In this document: positions 36,197 to 49,625 of the stretch, one piece after another
Position numbering within the stretch: position 1 is the stretch's first letter
How the letters are laid out: each line of letters starts with the position of its first letter
Source: Mastigias papua
Taxonomy: Eukaryota > Cnidaria > Scyphozoa > Rhizostomeae > Mastigiidae
Direction: 5' to 3'
Assembly: GCA_964019165.1 (NCBI GenBank)
Contig: OZ025286.1
Span: forward strand, 10,514,188 to 10,578,187
Length of the DNA stretch: 64,000 nucleotides
Translations under genes and position numbers: made by a program
Notes under the pieces: model-generated
Seen by the model: the letters and a program-made list of their open reading frames with translations, nothing else
Database searches by the model: none
Told to the model about the DNA's origin: nothing

Positions 36197-38881
36197 ATAG
36201 TAAGCGTAGAAGACTATTTCAGACTCTCATGACACTGCAATGTCCTTATAACTATGCAGGAATAGTGTGAACAAAGCTTATTTAATTGCCTACAGTAACG
36301 CTGGCACTGAGGTAGTAGGCAGAAACAAGTTCTCCCCTGCAATATTCCAATCCTTTCAGTCTGTTAAAGCATCAGGAGTTATATTCAATCAGTGCAGTGT
36401 ATGAAGCAGCATGAAACTGGCAGTTACCTTTTTTATATGCTTTGCTATTAGAGAGGACACAAAGATACTTCCATCTTACCCCACCAAACGCCCGAATATC
36501 GCTCCGTTATTGACGATCGGGAAATAGAAATCATTAGAAATCATCACTGTTCCTGGAAAACTTTCCGATTTCAAGCACGATGTTGATATTCAAAGCCAGA
36601 AAGCAGCTATATCCTGTGAATATTGTTGCGCAACATTACTACTACAATAACTATGTCATCAACTCCATAGACACGTAATTGTCCTTCGCAGTTTGCACGC
36701 TTCGCATGAGTTCATCTTTGTACACAATGGCTACGAGCAACGGTCTACAACGGTCTACACTTTCTATAATTCCCACTGTCCCTTCCAGTGAGAAGTATTA
36801 CCCCAAAAATGGTTCCCAAACGTTGTGCTTTATGTGCTAGTATGTGCATGTTGTGTAGTCTCTGCCGAATAATGAGCATTTTCAGCAAAATTAGCAAATA
36901 TCTCAACGGTCTACACTTTTTTGAAAATAAATTTGACCTAGTATTAAACTATTTCACAAAAAGTGTAGACCGTTGATGTTTTCATCTTTTCCTCGGCAAT
37001 GGTACAATAACTGTACGCAATCTATTGCAGGTGAAATACTCGTTAGAAAAGCTATCTTGTGCATAGTTCTCAATGTCGAAATCTCTACCATAAGATTTAT
37101 TTTCATTTTCCAAAGTTTGTAGACCGTTGTGTAGACCGTTGAGATAGTCGGCCATGACGTCAGTCATTATGCAAGTCAGTAGCCTCGATACTAAGAAGAG
37201 GGGTTCTATACCTGTAACATTCGTGGATCGGGTTCCTTCTAGAGTAGGCACATTCGCACAAGGAAAAGTAGAGGAACGCACCCCCTTCATTATATATATA
37301 TATATATATATCGTGTATATGAACATATGGATATTAATATAGGTATCAACATATATATAAATATATATATTTATTCATATATATTTATATATATTTGTAT
37401 AAATGTATATTTATATATATAGGTATTTGCCTATATTTCTATATATTTATTTATACTTATATTTTTATATGTATATTTATCTATACATGGCTATGCTTTA
37501 AATCCCCATGGCAGATCTAGCTGATCAGCTTGAGTTAAACATCAAATAAAATAGAAAACAGATGCAATGCGCCAGTCAATACTTGATTGAAGCCCTAAAG
37601 CTTACCTATTGCTTAGACAATGATGCATTGTTGCTACTGTAAGATCAATTATAGGTAAACGACTCCGCAACTCTATTATCGAAATACACAAAGAAAAGGT
37701 GTAATCAAGTCGATATCTTCTTGTCATATGCTGGTAGAGAGGTTGACTATCTGTTTCATTTGTGAATTTACTTCCTTTATTTACAATTCATTAGCAAAGA
37801 AACATGACATCATAATCATCATTGAATTTAGGGGATTTGCCAAGCCCCCTGCCAGTATCTCGGTAAGGTGTTACCTAATTGAGATTTCGTCAGCGGAAAT
37901 GAAATCAGCGCCCTCAATTACCCCATGTTTGGGAAAGGGTGTACGGCTGTATCGTATAGGTTCGAATATAAAATTCAGACAATGCCTGCCAAAAGTCTTG
38001 GAACACTTGCTATGATTTACGCTATAGATGAGCTATAGCGTCCCCTCCCCCGTTAAACAATGTTGTATGATGCAAATATGGGCAACTCGAAGGCCAAAAG
38101 TGATGCGTGTTGTTAAAGCTACTGGTCTCCGCTATCGAATCAACATTGTTTCAGGGGGGGAGGGGGTCTACATTTTAAGTGGTGTCAAGGAGAAGCGGCA
38201 GGAGTCGGAAATCTATACAATTGTGTGGTGTTCCAACTACTTTTGGCAGGCATTGTCTGAATCTCATATTTAAGGAGGACAGGTACAGTTCCAACGATGG
38301 ATCATACTAATAGGTTTTCGAGGGTGCTGATTTGATTTTTAGCGGAATCAGAGCCATATCTCCACGGGATCATTAGCTTTCGTGCTAATTTGATGTCTTT
38401 ATATGCAGTTTATTGACGAAAATTCAGCAAAATGTCTAGAAATTTCAACTATAGTACAAATGCTGTCAAAAATAATTGAAATGCACTGCGATCATCTCCT
38501 CTTCATATTATTAGCATATATCGGACATATGGGTAGAATTCTTAGATAAACAGCAAAGAAAATAAATAAACAAGTTATACGTTTTTATGTCATTGGGGTA
38601 TCTAAAAATGTATACATTGCAGTACATTACTAGTACAAGTGAGGTAAGTGTAACTGATAATAAGTAAACCTTATTCTTTATATATCATTAAAATTATGTA
38701 GGAAGTTTCGAGCCTGCAACTTTTGTGCTCAAAGAATTGCCTTTTAAATAACAACCTGAGCTACATCAACTGGAAGCGAAATCTGTCCTCTCATGAGATG
38801 GGGGATAAAAGCTGAGCCGTTACAAAGCTGAATATTTATATTTTACCGCATTTCCATATTGTACCAGTTAAGAAAACATTA
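36197..38881 (-). repeat. Satellite unit R1 (2,685 bp)
   Basis: Carries the two right-type substitutions: T at 37420 in the AT tract and C at 37540 near the AGCTGATCAGCT palindrome. Foldback B 36738-37141, (TA)n 37291-37311 (21 nt), foldback A 37902-38333, tRNA-like stretch 38690-38770. Confidence 0.97.
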
Positions 38882-41566
38882 ATAGTAAGCGTAGAAGACT
38901 ATTTCAGACTCTCATGACACTGCAATGTCCTTATAACTATGCAGGAATAGTGTGAACAAAGCTTATTTAATTGCCTACAGTAACGCTGGCACTGAGGTAG
39001 TAGGCAGAAACAAGTTCTCCCCTGCAATATTCCAATCCTTTCAGTCTGTTAAAGCATCAGGAGTTATATTCAATCAGTGCAGTGTATGAAGCAGCATGAA
39101 ACTGGCAGTTACCTTTTTTATATGCTTTGCTATTAGAGAGGACACAAAGATACTTCCATCTTACCCCACCAAACGCCCGAATATCGCTCCGTTATTGACG
39201 ATCGGGAAATAGAAATCATTAGAAATCATCACTGTTCCTGGAAAACTTTCCGATTTCAAGCACGATGTTGATATTCAAAGCCAGAAAGCAGCTATATCCT
39301 GTGAATATTGTTGCGCAACATTACTACTACAATAACTATGTCATCAACTCCATAGACACGTAATTGTCCTTCGCAGTTTGCACGCTTCGCATGAGTTCAT
39401 CTTTGTACACAATGGCTACGAGCAACGGTCTACAACGGTCTACACTTTCTATAATTCCCACTGTCCCTTCCAGTGAGAAGTATTACCCCAAAAATGGTTC
39501 CCAAACGTTGTGCTTTATGTGCTAGTATGTGCATGTTGTGTAGTCTCTGCCGAATAATGAGCATTTTCAGCAAAATTAGCAAATATCTCAACGGTCTACA
39601 CTTTTTTGAAAATAAATTTGACCTAGTATTAAACTATTTCACAAAAAGTGTAGACCGTTGATGTTTTCATCTTTTCCTCGGCAATGGTACAATAACTGTA
39701 CGCAATCTATTGCAGGTGAAATACTCGTTAGAAAAGCTATCTTGTGCATAGTTCTCAATGTCGAAATCTCTACCATAAGATTTATTTTCATTTTCCAAAG
39801 TTTGTAGACCGTTGTGTAGACCGTTGAGATAGTCGGCCATGACGTCAGTCATTATGCAAGTCAGTAGCCTCGATACTAAGAAGAGGGGTTCTATACCTGT
39901 AACATTCGTGGATCGGGTTCCTTCTAGAGTAGGCACATTCGCACAAGGAAAAGTAGAGGAACGCACCCCCTTCATTATATATATATATATATATATCGTG
40001 TATATGAACATATGGATATTAATATAGGTATCAACATATATATAAATATATATATTTATTCATATATATTTATATATATTTGTATAAATGTATATTTATA
40101 TATATAGGTATTTGCCTATATTTCTATATATTTATTTATACTTATATTTTTATATGTATATTTATCTATACATGGCTATGCTTTAAATCCCCATGGCAGA
40201 TCTAGCTGATCAGCTTGAGTTAAACATCAAATAAAATAGAAAACAGATGCAATGCGCCAGTCAATACTTGATTGAAGCCCTAAAGCTTACCTATTGCTTA
40301 GACAATGATGCATTGTTGCTACTGTAAGATCAATTATAGGTAAACGACTCCGCAACTCTATTATCGAAATACACAAAGAAAAGGTGTAATCAAGTCGATA
40401 TCTTCTTGTCATATGCTGGTAGAGAGGTTGACTATCTGTTTCATTTGTGAATTTACTTCCTTTATTTACAATTCATTAGCAAAGAAACATGACATCATAA
40501 TCATCATTGAATTTAGGGGATTTGCCAAGCCCCCTGCCAGTATCTCGGTAAGGTGTTACCTAATTGAGATTTCGTCAGCGGAAATGAAATCAGCGCCCTC
40601 AATTACCCCATGTTTGGGAAAGGGTGTACGGCTGTATCGTATAGGTTCGAATATAAAATTCAGACAATGCCTGCCAAAAGTCTTGGAACACTTGCTATGA
40701 TTTACGCTATAGATGAGCTATAGCGTCCCCTCCCCCGTTAAACAATGTTGTATGATGCAAATATGGGCAACTCGAAGGCCAAAAGTGATGCGTGTTGTTA
40801 AAGCTACTGGTCTCCGCTATCGAATCAACATTGTTTCAGGGGGGGAGGGGGTCTACATTTTAAGTGGTGTCAAGGAGAAGCGGCAGGAGTCGGAAATCTA
40901 TACAATTGTGTGGTGTTCCAACTACTTTTGGCAGGCATTGTCTGAATCTCATATTTAAGGAGGACAGGTACAGTTCCAACGATGGATCATACTAATAGGT
41001 TTTCGAGGGTGCTGATTTGATTTTTAGCGGAATCAGAGCCATATCTCCACGGGATCATTAGCTTTCGTGCTAATTTGATGTCTTTATATGCAGTTTATTG
41101 ACGAAAATTCAGCAAAATGTCTAGAAATTTCAACTATAGTACAAATGCTGTCAAAAATAATTGAAATGCACTGCGATCATCTCCTCTTCATATTATTAGC
41201 ATATATCGGACATATGGGTAGAATTCTTAGATAAACAGCAAAGAAAATAAATAAACAAGTTATACGTTTTTATGTCATTGGGGTATCTAAAAATGTATAC
41301 ATTGCAGTACATTACTAGTACAAGTGAGGTAAGTGTAACTGATAATAAGTAAACCTTATTCTTTATATATCATTAAAATTATGTAGGAAGTTTCGAGCCT
41401 GCAACTTTTGTGCTCAAAGAATTGCCTTTTAAATAACAACCTGAGCTACATCAACTGGAAGCGAAATCTGTCCTCTCATGAGATGGGGGATAAAAGCTGA
41501 GCCGTTACAAAGCTGAATATTTATATTTTACCGCATTTCCATATTGTACCAGTTAAGAAAACATTA
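38882..41566 (-). repeat. Satellite unit R2 (2,685 bp)
   Basis: Right-type substitutions at 40105 and 40225. Foldback B 39423-39826, foldback A 40587-41018, tRNA-like stretch 41375-41455, (TA)n 21 nt. Confidence 0.97.
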
Positions 41567-44251
41567 ATAGTAAGCGTAGAAGACTATTTCAGACTCTCAT
41601 GACACTGCAATGTCCTTATAACTATGCAGGAATAGTGTGAACAAAGCTTATTTAATTGCCTACAGTAACGCTGGCACTGAGGTAGTAGGCAGAAACAAGT
41701 TCTCCCCTGCAATATTCCAATCCTTTCAGTCTGTTAAAGCATCAGGAGTTATATTCAATCAGTGCAGTGTATGAAGCAGCATGAAACTGGCAGTTACCTT
41801 TTTTATATGCTTTGCTATTAGAGAGGACACAAAGATACTTCCATCTTACCCCACCAAACGCCCGAATATCGCTCCGTTATTGACGATCGGGAAATAGAAA
41901 TCATTAGAAATCATCACTGTTCCTGGAAAACTTTCCGATTTCAAGCACGATGTTGATATTCAAAGCCAGAAAGCAGCTATATCCTGTGAATATTGTTGCG
42001 CAACATTACTACTACAATAACTATGTCATCAACTCCATAGACACGTAATTGTCCTTCGCAGTTTGCACGCTTCGCATGAGTTCATCTTTGTACACAATGG
42101 CTACGAGCAACGGTCTACAACGGTCTACACTTTCTATAATTCCCACTGTCCCTTCCAGTGAGAAGTATTACCCCAAAAATGGTTCCCAAACGTTGTGCTT
42201 TATGTGCTAGTATGTGCATGTTGTGTAGTCTCTGCCGAATAATGAGCATTTTCAGCAAAATTAGCAAATATCTCAACGGTCTACACTTTTTTGAAAATAA
42301 ATTTGACCTAGTATTAAACTATTTCACAAAAAGTGTAGACCGTTGATGTTTTCATCTTTTCCTCGGCAATGGTACAATAACTGTACGCAATCTATTGCAG
42401 GTGAAATACTCGTTAGAAAAGCTATCTTGTGCATAGTTCTCAATGTCGAAATCTCTACCATAAGATTTATTTTCATTTTCCAAAGTTTGTAGACCGTTGT
42501 GTAGACCGTTGAGATAGTCGGCCATGACGTCAGTCATTATGCAAGTCAGTAGCCTCGATACTAAGAAGAGGGGTTCTATACCTGTAACATTCGTGGATCG
42601 GGTTCCTTCTAGAGTAGGCACATTCGCACAAGGAAAAGTAGAGGAACGCACCCCCTTCATTATATATATATATATATATATCGTGTATATGAACATATGG
42701 ATATTAATATAGGTATCAACATATATATAAATATATATATTTATTCATATATATTTATATATATTTGTATAAATGTATATTTATATATATAGGTATTTGC
42801 CTATATTTCTATATATTTATTTATACTTATATTTTTATATGTATATTTATCTATACATGGCTATGCTTTAAATCCCCATGGCAGATCTAGCTGATCAGCT
42901 TGAGTTAAACATCAAATAAAATAGAAAACAGATGCAATGCGCCAGTCAATACTTGATTGAAGCCCTAAAGCTTACCTATTGCTTAGACAATGATGCATTG
43001 TTGCTACTGTAAGATCAATTATAGGTAAACGACTCCGCAACTCTATTATCGAAATACACAAAGAAAAGGTGTAATCAAGTCGATATCTTCTTGTCATATG
43101 CTGGTAGAGAGGTTGACTATCTGTTTCATTTGTGAATTTACTTCCTTTATTTACAATTCATTAGCAAAGAAACATGACATCATAATCATCATTGAATTTA
43201 GGGGATTTGCCAAGCCCCCTGCCAGTATCTCGGTAAGGTGTTACCTAATTGAGATTTCGTCAGCGGAAATGAAATCAGCGCCCTCAATTACCCCATGTTT
43301 GGGAAAGGGTGTACGGCTGTATCGTATAGGTTCGAATATAAAATTCAGACAATGCCTGCCAAAAGTCTTGGAACACTTGCTATGATTTACGCTATAGATG
43401 AGCTATAGCGTCCCCTCCCCCGTTAAACAATGTTGTATGATGCAAATATGGGCAACTCGAAGGCCAAAAGTGATGCGTGTTGTTAAAGCTACTGGTCTCC
43501 GCTATCGAATCAACATTGTTTCAGGGGGGGAGGGGGTCTACATTTTAAGTGGTGTCAAGGAGAAGCGGCAGGAGTCGGAAATCTATACAATTGTGTGGTG
43601 TTCCAACTACTTTTGGCAGGCATTGTCTGAATCTCATATTTAAGGAGGACAGGTACAGTTCCAACGATGGATCATACTAATAGGTTTTCGAGGGTGCTGA
43701 TTTGATTTTTAGCGGAATCAGAGCCATATCTCCACGGGATCATTAGCTTTCGTGCTAATTTGATGTCTTTATATGCAGTTTATTGACGAAAATTCAGCAA
43801 AATGTCTAGAAATTTCAACTATAGTACAAATGCTGTCAAAAATAATTGAAATGCACTGCGATCATCTCCTCTTCATATTATTAGCATATATCGGACATAT
43901 GGGTAGAATTCTTAGATAAACAGCAAAGAAAATAAATAAACAAGTTATACGTTTTTATGTCATTGGGGTATCTAAAAATGTATACATTGCAGTACATTAC
44001 TAGTACAAGTGAGGTAAGTGTAACTGATAATAAGTAAACCTTATTCTTTATATATCATTAAAATTATGTAGGAAGTTTCGAGCCTGCAACTTTTGTGCTC
44101 AAAGAATTGCCTTTTAAATAACAACCTGAGCTACATCAACTGGAAGCGAAATCTGTCCTCTCATGAGATGGGGGATAAAAGCTGAGCCGTTACAAAGCTG
44201 AATATTTATATTTTACCGCATTTCCATATTGTACCAGTTAAGAAAACATTA
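41567..44251 (-). repeat. Satellite unit R3 (2,685 bp)
   Basis: Right-type substitutions at 42790 and 42910. Foldback B 42108-42511, foldback A 43272-43703, tRNA-like stretch 44060-44140, (TA)n 21 nt. Confidence 0.97.
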
Positions 44252-46938
44252 ATAGTAAGCGTAGAAGACTATTTCAGACTCTCATGACACTGCAATGTCC
44301 TTATAACTATGCAGGAATAGTGTGAACAAAGCTTATTTAATTGCCTACAGTAACGCTGGCACTGAGGTAGTAGGCAGAAACAAGTTCTCCCCTGCAATAT
44401 TCCAATCCTTTCAGTCTGTTAAAGCATCAGGAGTTATATTCAATCAGTGCAGTGTATGAAGCAGCATGAAACTGGCAGTTACCTTTTTTATATGCTTTGC
44501 TATTAGAGAGGACACAAAGATACTTCCATCTTACCCCACCAAACGCCCGAATATCGCTCCGTTATTGACGATCGGGAAATAGAAATCATTAGAAATCATC
44601 ACTGTTCCTGGAAAACTTTCCGATTTCAAGCACGATGTTGATATTCAAAGCCAGAAAGCAGCTATATCCTGTGAATATTGTTGCGCAACATTACTACTAC
44701 AATAACTATGTCATCAACTCCATAGACACGTAATTGTCCTTCGCAGTTTGCACGCTTCGCATGAGTTCATCTTTGTACACAATGGCTACGAGCAACGGTC
44801 TACAACGGTCTACACTTTCTATAATTCCCACTGTCCCTTCCAGTGAGAAGTATTACCCCAAAAATGGTTCCCAAACGTTGTGCTTTATGTGCTAGTATGT
44901 GCATGTTGTGTAGTCTCTGCCGAATAATGAGCATTTTCAGCAAAATTAGCAAATATCTCAACGGTCTACACTTTTTTGAAAATAAATTTGACCTAGTATT
45001 AAACTATTTCACAAAAAGTGTAGACCGTTGATGTTTTCATCTTTTCCTCGGCAATGGTACAATAACTGTACGCAATCTATTGCAGGTGAAATACTCGTTA
45101 GAAAAGCTATCTTGTGCATAGTTCTCAATGTCGAAATCTCTACCATAAGATTTATTTTCATTTTCCAAAGTTTGTAGACCGTTGTGTAGACCGTTGAGAT
45201 AGTCGGCCATGACGTCAGTCATTATGCAAGTCAGTAGCCTCGATACTAAGAAGAGGGGTTCTATACCTGTAACATTCGTGGATCGGGTTCCTTCTAGAGT
45301 AGGCACATTCGCACAAGGAAAAGTAGAGGAACGCACCCCCTTCATTATATATATATATATATATATATCGTGTATATGAACATATGGATATTAATATAGG
45401 TATCAACATATATATAAATATATATATTTATTCATATATATTTATATATATTTGTATAAATGTATATTTATATATATAGGTATTTGCCTATATTTCTATA
45501 TATTTATTTATACTTATATTTTTATATGTATATTTATCTATACATGGCTATGCTTTAAATCCCCATGGCAGATCTAGCTGATCAGCTTGAGTTAAACATC
45601 AAATAAAATAGAAAACAGATGCAATGCGCCAGTCAATACTTGATTGAAGCCCTAAAGCTTACCTATTGCTTAGACAATGATGCATTGTTGCTACTGTAAG
45701 ATCAATTATAGGTAAACGACTCCGCAACTCTATTATCGAAATACACAAAGAAAAGGTGTAATCAAGTCGATATCTTCTTGTCATATGCTGGTAGAGAGGT
45801 TGACTATCTGTTTCATTTGTGAATTTACTTCCTTTATTTACAATTCATTAGCAAAGAAACATGACATCATAATCATCATTGAATTTAGGGGATTTGCCAA
45901 GCCCCCTGCCAGTATCTCGGTAAGGTGTTACCTAATTGAGATTTCGTCAGCGGAAATGAAATCAGCGCCCTCAATTACCCCATGTTTGGGAAAGGGTGTA
46001 CGGCTGTATCGTATAGGTTCGAATATAAAATTCAGACAATGCCTGCCAAAAGTCTTGGAACACTTGCTATGATTTACGCTATAGATGAGCTATAGCGTCC
46101 CCTCCCCCGTTAAACAATGTTGTATGATGCAAATATGGGCAACTCGAAGGCCAAAAGTGATGCGTGTTGTTAAAGCTACTGGTCTCCGCTATCGAATCAA
46201 CATTGTTTCAGGGGGGGAGGGGGTCTACATTTTAAGTGGTGTCAAGGAGAAGCGGCAGGAGTCGGAAATCTATACAATTGTGTGGTGTTCCAACTACTTT
46301 TGGCAGGCATTGTCTGAATCTCATATTTAAGGAGGACAGGTACAGTTCCAACGATGGATCATACTAATAGGTTTTCGAGGGTGCTGATTTGATTTTTAGC
46401 GGAATCAGAGCCATATCTCCACGGGATCATTAGCTTTCGTGCTAATTTGATGTCTTTATATGCAGTTTATTGACGAAAATTCAGCAAAATGTCTAGAAAT
46501 TTCAACTATAGTACAAATGCTGTCAAAAATAATTGAAATGCACTGCGATCATCTCCTCTTCATATTATTAGCATATATCGGACATATGGGTAGAATTCTT
46601 AGATAAACAGCAAAGAAAATAAATAAACAAGTTATACGTTTTTATGTCATTGGGGTATCTAAAAATGTATACATTGCAGTACATTACTAGTACAAGTGAG
46701 GTAAGTGTAACTGATAATAAGTAAACCTTATTCTTTATATATCATTAAAATTATGTAGGAAGTTTCGAGCCTGCAACTTTTGTGCTCAAAGAATTGCCTT
46801 TTAAATAACAACCTGAGCTACATCAACTGGAAGCGAAATCTGTCCTCTCATGAGATGGGGGATAAAAGCTGAGCCGTTACAAAGCTGAATATTTATATTT
46901 TACCGCATTTCCATATTGTACCAGTTAAGAAAACATTA
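44252..46938 (-). repeat. Satellite unit R4 (2,687 bp, long TA run)
   Basis: First of four consecutive units with a 23-nt (TA)n run (45346-45368). Right-type substitutions at 45477 and 45597. Foldback B 44793-45196, foldback A 45959-46390, tRNA-like stretch 46747-46827. Confidence 0.97.
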
Positions 46939-49625
46939 ATAGTAAGCGTAGAAGACTATTTCAGACTCTCATGACACTGCAATGTCCTTATAACTATGCA
47001 GGAATAGTGTGAACAAAGCTTATTTAATTGCCTACAGTAACGCTGGCACTGAGGTAGTAGGCAGAAACAAGTTCTCCCCTGCAATATTCCAATCCTTTCA
47101 GTCTGTTAAAGCATCAGGAGTTATATTCAATCAGTGCAGTGTATGAAGCAGCATGAAACTGGCAGTTACCTTTTTTATATGCTTTGCTATTAGAGAGGAC
47201 ACAAAGATACTTCCATCTTACCCCACCAAACGCCCGAATATCGCTCCGTTATTGACGATCGGGAAATAGAAATCATTAGAAATCATCACTGTTCCTGGAA
47301 AACTTTCCGATTTCAAGCACGATGTTGATATTCAAAGCCAGAAAGCAGCTATATCCTGTGAATATTGTTGCGCAACATTACTACTACAATAACTATGTCA
47401 TCAACTCCATAGACACGTAATTGTCCTTCGCAGTTTGCACGCTTCGCATGAGTTCATCTTTGTACACAATGGCTACGAGCAACGGTCTACAACGGTCTAC
47501 ACTTTCTATAATTCCCACTGTCCCTTCCAGTGAGAAGTATTACCCCAAAAATGGTTCCCAAACGTTGTGCTTTATGTGCTAGTATGTGCATGTTGTGTAG
47601 TCTCTGCCGAATAATGAGCATTTTCAGCAAAATTAGCAAATATCTCAACGGTCTACACTTTTTTGAAAATAAATTTGACCTAGTATTAAACTATTTCACA
47701 AAAAGTGTAGACCGTTGATGTTTTCATCTTTTCCTCGGCAATGGTACAATAACTGTACGCAATCTATTGCAGGTGAAATACTCGTTAGAAAAGCTATCTT
47801 GTGCATAGTTCTCAATGTCGAAATCTCTACCATAAGATTTATTTTCATTTTCCAAAGTTTGTAGACCGTTGTGTAGACCGTTGAGATAGTCGGCCATGAC
47901 GTCAGTCATTATGCAAGTCAGTAGCCTCGATACTAAGAAGAGGGGTTCTATACCTGTAACATTCGTGGATCGGGTTCCTTCTAGAGTAGGCACATTCGCA
48001 CAAGGAAAAGTAGAGGAACGCACCCCCTTCATTATATATATATATATATATATATCGTGTATATGAACATATGGATATTAATATAGGTATCAACATATAT
48101 ATAAATATATATATTTATTCATATATATTTATATATATTTGTATAAATGTATATTTATATATATAGGTATTTGCCTATATTTCTATATATTTATTTATAC
48201 TTATATTTTTATATGTATATTTATCTATACATGGCTATGCTTTAAATCCCCATGGCAGATCTAGCTGATCAGCTTGAGTTAAACATCAAATAAAATAGAA
48301 AACAGATGCAATGCGCCAGTCAATACTTGATTGAAGCCCTAAAGCTTACCTATTGCTTAGACAATGATGCATTGTTGCTACTGTAAGATCAATTATAGGT
48401 AAACGACTCCGCAACTCTATTATCGAAATACACAAAGAAAAGGTGTAATCAAGTCGATATCTTCTTGTCATATGCTGGTAGAGAGGTTGACTATCTGTTT
48501 CATTTGTGAATTTACTTCCTTTATTTACAATTCATTAGCAAAGAAACATGACATCATAATCATCATTGAATTTAGGGGATTTGCCAAGCCCCCTGCCAGT
48601 ATCTCGGTAAGGTGTTACCTAATTGAGATTTCGTCAGCGGAAATGAAATCAGCGCCCTCAATTACCCCATGTTTGGGAAAGGGTGTACGGCTGTATCGTA
48701 TAGGTTCGAATATAAAATTCAGACAATGCCTGCCAAAAGTCTTGGAACACTTGCTATGATTTACGCTATAGATGAGCTATAGCGTCCCCTCCCCCGTTAA
48801 ACAATGTTGTATGATGCAAATATGGGCAACTCGAAGGCCAAAAGTGATGCGTGTTGTTAAAGCTACTGGTCTCCGCTATCGAATCAACATTGTTTCAGGG
48901 GGGGAGGGGGTCTACATTTTAAGTGGTGTCAAGGAGAAGCGGCAGGAGTCGGAAATCTATACAATTGTGTGGTGTTCCAACTACTTTTGGCAGGCATTGT
49001 CTGAATCTCATATTTAAGGAGGACAGGTACAGTTCCAACGATGGATCATACTAATAGGTTTTCGAGGGTGCTGATTTGATTTTTAGCGGAATCAGAGCCA
49101 TATCTCCACGGGATCATTAGCTTTCGTGCTAATTTGATGTCTTTATATGCAGTTTATTGACGAAAATTCAGCAAAATGTCTAGAAATTTCAACTATAGTA
49201 CAAATGCTGTCAAAAATAATTGAAATGCACTGCGATCATCTCCTCTTCATATTATTAGCATATATCGGACATATGGGTAGAATTCTTAGATAAACAGCAA
49301 AGAAAATAAATAAACAAGTTATACGTTTTTATGTCATTGGGGTATCTAAAAATGTATACATTGCAGTACATTACTAGTACAAGTGAGGTAAGTGTAACTG
49401 ATAATAAGTAAACCTTATTCTTTATATATCATTAAAATTATGTAGGAAGTTTCGAGCCTGCAACTTTTGTGCTCAAAGAATTGCCTTTTAAATAACAACC
49501 TGAGCTACATCAACTGGAAGCGAAATCTGTCCTCTCATGAGATGGGGGATAAAAGCTGAGCCGTTACAAAGCTGAATATTTATATTTTACCGCATTTCCA
49601 TATTGTACCAGTTAAGAAAACATTA
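46939..49625 (-). repeat. Satellite unit R5 (2,687 bp, long TA run)
   Basis: 23-nt TA run; right-type substitutions at 48164 and 48284. Foldback B 47480-47883, foldback A 48646-49077, tRNA-like stretch 49434-49514. Confidence 0.97.
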
